From NCBI RefSeq assembly GCF_023921125.1, contig NZ_CP099467.1, positions 310,001-374,000 on the forward strand: a stretch of 64,000 nt of DNA. The letters are read 5' to 3'. The DNA comes from Arthrobacter caoxuetaonis (GTDB taxonomy: Bacteria; Actinomycetota; Actinomycetes; Actinomycetales; Micrococcaceae). The stretch's first letter is position 1. Each line of letters starts with the position of its first letter. The translations under genes and the position numbers were made by a program. Positions 59,460 to 64,000 of this stretch are shown piece after piece. Below the pieces are notes generated by a model that saw only the letters and a list, made by a program, of their open reading frames with translations, was not told the DNA's origin and did no database searches.

Positions 59460-59935
59460 TTTCGTCGCCTCAGGCACCGAAACAGCCCAAAAACGGGTTC
59501 CGGACGCGTATCAGCCAACCTTCTGGCAACCGAAAACACCCCTCCTGCCAACCGGCACTAGGGGGAGGTACCCCCGTTTTGCCCCGGAATCCCGCGGATT
59601 TTTCGATCTCTGCCAACTAAACCAACTCTGCCAACCGGTTAAGTACGCACTTAGAAGGAAGAGGGGTATATATATACCGCGAGGAGAAGGAGGGGCTTAT
59701 ATATATGGCCCCCTTATATATATAACTCTCTTAACAGGTTGGTTAAGTTGGTTGTATATAGGGGACCCCCTATTTTGCCCCTAGATTCCGCGGATTTTCT
59801 CTGCCAACCGAGTTCCCGGTTTTAGTTGGCAGACGGTTGGATCCGGTTGGCAGCGGGTTGGCAGGCAGTTGGCGGACCTTCGGGCTGCCAAAACCGCCGC
59901 CCCTGACGGTGAACCTGCGGAGCCGCACACAGAAG
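59460..59935. other. Candidate replication origin or partition site: AT-rich, iteron-like block
   Basis: No gene fits. TGCCAAC/GTTGGCA-type sites occur at 59546, 59611, 59629, 59802 (plus) and 59825, 59846, 59857, 59868 (minus; the last is GTTGGCG). Between the two groups lies an AT-rich core (59641-59760) with TATATATA runs, GGGGTATATATATACC-like dyads and two GTTGGTTAA-like words. An imperfect 36-40-base direct repeat (59577-59616, 59773-59808; core CCGCGGATTTT..CTCTGCCAAC) flanks it. The layout (iterons plus AT-rich unwinding-type tract) is typical of plasmid origins; no Rep gene is seen next to it. Confidence 0.65.
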
Positions 59936-59939
59936 GGGT
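59923..59939 (+). promoter_or_regulatory. CACACAG-type start signal
   Basis: CCGCACACAG, AAGGGGT, then ATG 59940. Confidence 0.7.
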
Positions 59940-60812
59940 ATGAATACACTCCACAACCGGCGCCCCGAGGGCACCCCAGAAGGCGGGCAGTTCGCCCCGT
60001 CCAACCACCCTGAAGCTACCGGCGTCGCCCTGGCGAATCCGGCCGACCGCCCCATCACCATCGCGCCCGGCGAAGACGAGATCTACCCGGAGCTGGCCGA
60101 CGGCGAAGTCATCGAACGGCTAACCGTCAGCCGGGACGAGGATGACCCGGACAAGTACCTCGTGTGCCCGTCCCGGGCCGTGAACTTCCACGCCCTCGTC
60201 GAGCACTACCAGCCAGACCTGACCGAAGACCAGCGCGAAGAGTGGCTGACCCGCTATCAGCCGGCCATCACCGACTTCATGGCAACCCGCTACGGCGTGG
60301 ACCTATCCGGAGACCGGTGGGACTCCATCGACGCTGAATGCACCCTCGCCATCAACGACCCGAACCCCACCGAAGACAAGATCTCCGACGCGGCATGGAA
60401 CCAAACCCGGATCGTCAATCTGGCCAACGAGGAGGATCCCGGAACGTTCGGCTCCGAGAACCTGTCCCGGCTCCTTTACGAGCACGTCGAAGCGACCGCC
60501 TGCGTCGAGAGCTTCCACGCCAGCAAGCCCGAGTCCGAGCGCATGGGCACCGAAGAGGTCGACCGCATCATCGAGGCACGCCTGGGTCAGCGCGAACTGC
60601 CCGACGCTGCAGCACTGCGCATCGCCTACGACATGGGCATGAGCGGCCCCTACCCTGTCCTGGCCAAGTTCGCCCGCACGGGACTGGGCAGCAAGGACGA
60701 GATCCGGGGCGACCTGCGCAAGATCTACGAACGTGACCAGTACAGCCCCAAGGCCTCCCGGCGCGTGGACATGATGTTCACGTACCTAGAGCACGGCGGG
60801 GACAACAAGTGA
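59940..60812 (+). CDS. GGQF-tagged protein
   Basis: 290 residues. Tag RRPEGTPEGGQFAPSNHPEA at the N-terminus, then an acidic linker and a helical main domain (about 85-285) with no recognised motif (SFHASKPESERMGTEEVDRIIEARLGQ). It sits immediately downstream of the origin-like block, so a role in replication or maintenance is conceivable but unproven. TGATG overlap with a second tagged gene. Confidence 0.7.
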   Translation: MNTLHNRRPEGTPEGGQFAPSNHPEATGVALANPADRPITIAPGEDEIYPELADGEVIERLTVSRDEDDPDKYLVCPSRAVNFHALVEHYQPDLTEDQREEWLTRYQPAITDFMATRYGVDLSGDRWDSIDAECTLAINDPNPTEDKISDAAWNQTRIVNLANEEDPGTFGSENLSRLLYEHVEATACVESFHASKPESERMGTEEVDRIIEARLGQRELPDAAALRIAYDMGMSGPYPVLAKFARTGLGSKDEIRGDLRKIYERDQYSPKASRRVDMMFTYLEHGGDNK

Positions 60813-61225
60813 TGTTCCGGCCGCGGGTAAAGCCCGGAGTGCCGGAAGGCGGACGCTTCACTGCCAAGGAGCAGCAGGAGGCCCCTGTTTCGCTCTCAGA
60901 GGTGAGGCGTCACGACAACGCCCTGCTGAAGAACATGACCGGCGGAACGATGGACCCGGAACGGCGCAGGCACCTGGCGCGGAACGCCGTCCGGGAAGCC
61001 ATCGAGGACGGGACTGCAGCAAGGCTGGTGGGAGTCAACCGGATCGACGAGGTTGCTGCCCTCCGTGAAGCGGCCGGAAGCGACTGGAAGATCGACCAGG
61101 CCGTGGACCGGCTCACCGAGACGGTGCGGTCTGGCCAGGGACGGGTTCCGGCCAACGCGATCGGACTGCATCTGTGCAAGCAACTTCTGCTGGCTGAAAG
61201 AGGCCAGCAGCGCATGGCGTCATGA
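60812..61225 (+). CDS. GGRF-tagged small protein
   Basis: 137 residues from ATG 60812 (TGATG). Tag variant RVKPGVPEGGRFTAKEQQEA, then a helical Arg/Ala-rich body (PERRRHLARNAVREAIEDG). The only tagged protein without its own CACACAG signal, being coupled to 59940. Confidence 0.7.
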   Translation: MFRPRVKPGVPEGGRFTAKEQQEAPVSLSEVRRHDNALLKNMTGGTMDPERRRHLARNAVREAIEDGTAARLVGVNRIDEVAALREAAGSDWKIDQAVDRLTETVRSGQGRVPANAIGLHLCKQLLLAERGQQRMAS

Positions 61226-61227
61226 TG

Positions 61228-61262
61228 AAAGGCCCGCCGCACTCCCGCGGCGGGCCTTTTCC
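61228..61262 (+). terminator. Rho-independent terminator
   Basis: AAAGGCCCGCCGC / GCGGCGGGCCTTT stem, six-base loop, then a T-run. Confidence 0.85.
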
Positions 61263-61273
61263 GTGCCCGGGGC

Positions 61274-61304
61274 GGTGAGAGCCGGCAGCCTGTCCGCACA
61301 CATA
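61274..61304 (+). promoter_or_regulatory. GAGAG/CACATA promoter (leaderless)
   Basis: GGTGAGAG, 12 bases, CCGCACACATA, six bases, then ATG 61311. Confidence 0.85.
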
Positions 61305-61310
61305 GATCCC

Positions 61311-61574
<264 letters not shown>

Positions 61575-61591
61575 TCCGGTTGGCCATGACG

Positions 61592-61630
61592 GCGCCGCAG
61601 ACCCATGGGGACCTGCGGCGCTTTTCTTTT
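61592..61630 (+). terminator. Rho-independent terminator
   Basis: GCGCCGCAG / CTGCGGCGC stem followed by CTTTTCTTTT, just after the polyalanine gene. Confidence 0.8.
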
Positions 61631-61680
61631 GCCGGATTCACCGGCCGGCTAGTGCGCTCCCCTGCCGGTTGCTGTCTCAG

Positions 61681-61696
61681 CCGCACACAGATGGGC
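61681..61696 (+). promoter_or_regulatory. CACACAG-type start signal
   Basis: CCGCACACAG, ATGGGC, then ATG 61697. The ATG inside the signal (61691) is in frame two codons upstream. Confidence 0.7.
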
Positions 61697-62728
61697 ATGA
61701 CACTTCCTCGCAACCCAAAACGCCAGCCCCAGGGTGTTCCCTCCGGCGGGCAGTTCGCCCCCGACACGAAAAGCGAAGCCAGCGGCGTCTCCCTTGCCGG
61801 CCGCCATTCACGGATACTGGTCGGCGATGCCACGATCGCGCTCAAGGAGCGCCGGCAGCAGTCCTGGCCCGCTATGCAGGAAAAGCTTCATGAGGAAGAA
61901 GAAGCCTGGGCTGCATCGAACGCTGCGCTGGCAGCCCAGGACCTCTTCCCCGGCGCTGACTCCCTCGAATACAACGTCGACAGCGACGGCACTATCACGG
62001 AGCTGGAGATCCTGAACGGTAAAAACCTGGTCGGCTCTGTCTGGCTTGACGAGGCAGGCCGGTACCGGGGATCCAGCGACTGGGTAGAGGGCCGCGTGCT
62101 CAGACACCTGAACCGCCGAAGCCTCGACAGCCTCACGGACCAGGGTGCGTCCGTTGAAGACAACCCCTACCTCACTGGCGGGATAAAGACTGTCCGGCTC
62201 CCTTTTGAGGGCGTCCTCGGCAACGCGTATGCACGGCATACCGGCGGTACCACGGGCTCTGCCCCTTCAGCTGCCGCTGCCAGGGATGCGCTCTCTTCAC
62301 GCCAGGTCGACTCGTGGAACAACGCGATTGAGCGCCACGAACGGGATGAGAGGGCCTGGGCGGCCTCCAGGGCTGCAGTCAATGCCCGGCACGTCTTCCC
62401 CGACGCTGACCTGGATGAGCTCGACTGCTATGTCGATTCGTCCGGGAAGATCACCGGAGTGGAGGTCCTGAGCCGGGGCATACCTTTCACCTCCCTTCAT
62501 CTGGAGGAAGACGGAACGGTCAACGCATCCCGGGAGAACGGCAAGCTCCACGGATCCGTCCTCGGACCGGTCGTTTCTGCGGGTGTGGAGCAGCTGGTCG
62601 AGCAGGGTGCGACCGTTCGGGAAGTTCCCGGCGGGGACGAGGCGGACGCCGGCCGCGGGCAGATCGTGAACATCCGCTTCGACGACGTCATCATGGAAGC
62701 CGCCTCAAGGGTCCCTGACCGGGAATAG
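61697..62728 (+). CDS. GGQF-tagged protein with two WAAS/FPGA-type domains
   Basis: 343 residues. Tag KRQPQGVPSGGQFAPDTKSEA, a basic helix, then two copies of a domain of about 120 residues (about 70-185 and 210-335). Each begins EAWAASNAAL..LFPGADSLEYN or RAWAASRAAV..VFPDADLDELD, runs through a beta region with a central GS-x-W/L, reaches EQGAT or DQGAS and closes with a hydrophobic strand (VNIRFDDVI). The same domain occurs once in the protein at 24412. No catalytic residues recognised; a binding function is likelier. Confidence 0.7.
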   Translation: MTLPRNPKRQPQGVPSGGQFAPDTKSEASGVSLAGRHSRILVGDATIALKERRQQSWPAMQEKLHEEEEAWAASNAALAAQDLFPGADSLEYNVDSDGTITELEILNGKNLVGSVWLDEAGRYRGSSDWVEGRVLRHLNRRSLDSLTDQGASVEDNPYLTGGIKTVRLPFEGVLGNAYARHTGGTTGSAPSAAAARDALSSRQVDSWNNAIERHERDERAWAASRAAVNARHVFPDADLDELDCYVDSSGKITGVEVLSRGIPFTSLHLEEDGTVNASRENGKLHGSVLGPVVSAGVEQLVEQGATVREVPGGDEADAGRGQIVNIRFDDVIMEAASRVPDRE

Positions 62729-62739
62729 GACCAGATGAA

Positions 62740-62772
62740 AGAGGGGATGCAGCGCCATGCTGCATCCCCTCT
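62740..62772. terminator. Bidirectional hairpin terminator
   Basis: Fourteen-base stem AGAGGGGATGCAGC / GCTGCATCCCCTCT between convergent genes. Confidence 0.85.
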
Positions 62773-62786
62773 GGTGTTTCTCTGGC

Positions 62787-63599
62787 CTATGCGATCCGCG
62801 GGAGGTTTCCCAGTTCGCTGACCTGGAGGGATTCCAGATCCAGGACTGCGAAGTTCCCTCCCCTGCCGTCCATGTCCAGGACGTGCACGGTTGTCCGGCT
62901 GCCGGGGATGACCTGGGTGGTCCGCTGGTGCCAGTGACCTGAGAAGACCAGGGAAGGGTCTGTGCTGCGCACCGCGTCACGGAGCAGGATCCTTCCGGCG
63001 TGGGATTCGCGTTCCAGTGCCTCCGGGAGGCGGAACATTTTCCGCAGGTCAATGCCGGCTGGGACGTCGTGGGTGAGGAGTACATCAACGGGTCCGGATC
63101 CGAGCGTGTCGATGTCGTCCCGGGTGAGGACCTCTTCAGGCCACCAGTTCAGACCCTGGGTCAGGTACTGCTTGTTGATCGAGAAGGCACCGCCCAGGCC
63201 TGCGAACCGCACTCCCCCAATGCTGAACCGGTGCCCGCGGGGAATGTACTTGAGCCGGTCGCTGATGATCCCGAACCCGTCTTCATCCCGGGGCAGGGCA
63301 CGCAGGGCAGGGTGGTTGTCGTGGTTGCCGTCGACGAACAGCATGTCCATCCCGTACTGCTCCAGCAGCTTGCAGAGGGTCACCGTGAACGCGTCGTAGT
63401 CCCTGGCGCCGGGGATGAGTTCTGCTTCAGCCGGCGAAAGCGGCCCGTCAACGGATTCGGGCCACAGGACCCGCAGGTCTCCGACATGAAGGATCTTCCG
63501 GTGTCCGGCTCCGCGGATCCGCTGCAGGGCACGCTGCATCCACCGGACGTTTCCGTGCCAGTCCCCTGCGAGGACGATGTGATTCGTTTCGTCATTCAT
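62787..63599 (-). CDS. Calcineurin-like metallophosphoesterase
   Basis: 270 residues from ATG 63599. All metal-binding blocks are present: LAGDWHGN, LHVGDLR, FVDGNHDN, LLTHDVP and SGHWHQR, in that order, so it is probably active on phosphoesters with two divalent metals. Substrate unclear; small cytoplasmic members cut cyclic or nucleic-acid phosphodiesters. ATG placed by the CACATA box on the minus strand; upstream in-frame starts would translate through it. Confidence 0.9.
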   Translation of the reverse strand: MNDETNHIVLAGDWHGNVRWMQRALQRIRGAGHRKILHVGDLRVLWPESVDGPLSPAEAELIPGARDYDAFTVTLCKLLEQYGMDMLFVDGNHDNHPALRALPRDEDGFGIISDRLKYIPRGHRFSIGGVRFAGLGGAFSINKQYLTQGLNWWPEEVLTRDDIDTLGSGPVDVLLTHDVPAGIDLRKMFRLPEALERESHAGRILLRDAVRSTDPSLVFSGHWHQRTTQVIPGSRTTVHVLDMDGRGGNFAVLDLESLQVSELGNLPRIA

Positions 63600-63605
63600 G
63601 ATGGC

Positions 63606-63636
63606 TATGTGTGCGGCGCAGGCCAGGAACCGCCCC
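63606..63636 (-). promoter_or_regulatory. CACATA-type promoter (leaderless, minus strand)
   Basis: Minus-strand CCGCACACATA, six bases (GCCATC), then ATG 63599. The -35 position is GGGGCGGT, a poor match. Confidence 0.65.
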
Positions 63637-63875
63637 GGCGTCCTGTGAGGCGTTTTAAGGGCCTCAAACACCTGCCGGCGGACGGGAACCCCAAATCGTC
63701 CCTAAGCGCCCACTCAAGGCACTCTCAGGGGCCGTGGGCATGGATCGGGATGGTCACCACCGCTGGTTAGTAGGCACCAGAAGCCGCATATGGCCGCCTG
63801 AGGGCCTGGAAGAGCCGTGAGGGCCCAGAGACTCATGCACAAGGCGGAGAGGCTCCCAAACGAGCACACAGCAAC

Positions 63876-63890
63876 TAACAGAGTCTGTTA
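63876..63890. repeat. Perfect palindrome TAACAGA-G-TCTGTTA
   Basis: Fifteen-base inverted repeat with a one-base centre, next to the octamer array. Confidence 0.8.
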
Positions 63891-63891
63891 C

Positions 63892-63923
63892 TCACAGACT
63901 TACGGACTCACAGACTTCCAGAC
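63892..63923 (+). repeat. Tandem octamer array (four units)
   Basis: TCACAGAC, TTACGGAC, TCACAGAC, TTCCAGAC in direct succession, the same family as the array at 44991-45046. Confidence 0.8.
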
Positions 63924-64000
63924 TCTGTCACTTCGCGCCTGACCACTCCCCCGCCCCATGCCTGGGACCTGGGCTGCGATGCCGACCAACAGACTCCCGG

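Larger units (their letters stand above)
63600..64000. other. Terminal non-coding stretch
   Basis: Apart from the promoter of the phosphoesterase, no convincing frame is seen. It holds a palindrome and tandem octamers listed separately and ends in ACAGACTCCCGG, a word also found right after the octamer array at 45046. Confidence 0.6.

Overview
The window reads as part of a large, high-GC plasmid or other conjugative element of an actinomycete, most plausibly an Arthrobacter-like member of the Micrococcaceae. Support for this: GC-rich codon use throughout, frequent GTG/TTG starts, ATGA/GTGA overlaps, many leaderless starts, actinobacterial-style lipoproteins and a DNA-transfer module (VirD4/TraG-like and FtsK-like ATPases). 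The host assignment is inference. I see no rRNA, tRNA, CRISPR array, transposase, integrase or phage structural gene.

Layout. 0-34.5 kb is almost entirely plus-strand: short operons of small, mostly unrecognised proteins, interspersed with nucleic-acid enzymes. These are an RNA ligase (3.8 kb), an oligoribonuclease (10.2 kb), an ATP-grasp protein (10.9 kb), an MmcB-like nuclease-fold protein (23.5 kb), a beta-clamp-like protein (25.5 kb), a sigma-70 factor (26.2 kb) and a frameshifted ATP-dependent DNA ligase (32.6 kb). 34.6-36.9 kb is a minus-strand block. 37-46.3 kb returns to the plus strand and carries cell-surface genes (LysM/CAP lipoprotein, WxL-like protein with a DUF916/WxLIP-like partner), an HD (p)ppGpp-hydrolase-like protein and a Panacea-domain protein. 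46.3-47.9 kb has no convincing gene and shows an abrupt reversal of strand composition. 47.9-58.3 kb is the transfer module: coupling ATPase, possible relaxosome accessory protein, NERD nuclease, a giant FtsK-like ATPase fused to a HAD domain, and a YdjM-like membrane protein. 59.4-59.94 kb is an AT-rich, iteron-like non-coding block that is the best origin candidate. The right end holds proteins sharing an N-terminal tag and a metallophosphoesterase.

The most striking feature is regulatory. At least 29 transcription units begin with nearly the same signal: a GGTGAGAG-like box, 12 variable bases, then CCGCACACATA, usually 6 bases before ATG. Read as a promoter this is a TGAGAG-type -35, a 17-bp spacer and a CACATA -10, with the transcript starting at or next to the start codon. 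A second signal (CCGCACACAG then GGGC/T-ATG, without the GAGAG box) precedes four genes, and all four encode proteins whose N-terminus carries a GGQF tag; a fifth tagged protein is translationally coupled to one of them. A third signal (CTACGCATGTCCC) occurs three times, only in the transfer module. The window therefore looks like an element with its own promoter language, possibly read by its own sigma factor, and a tagged protein family wired to a dedicated start signal.
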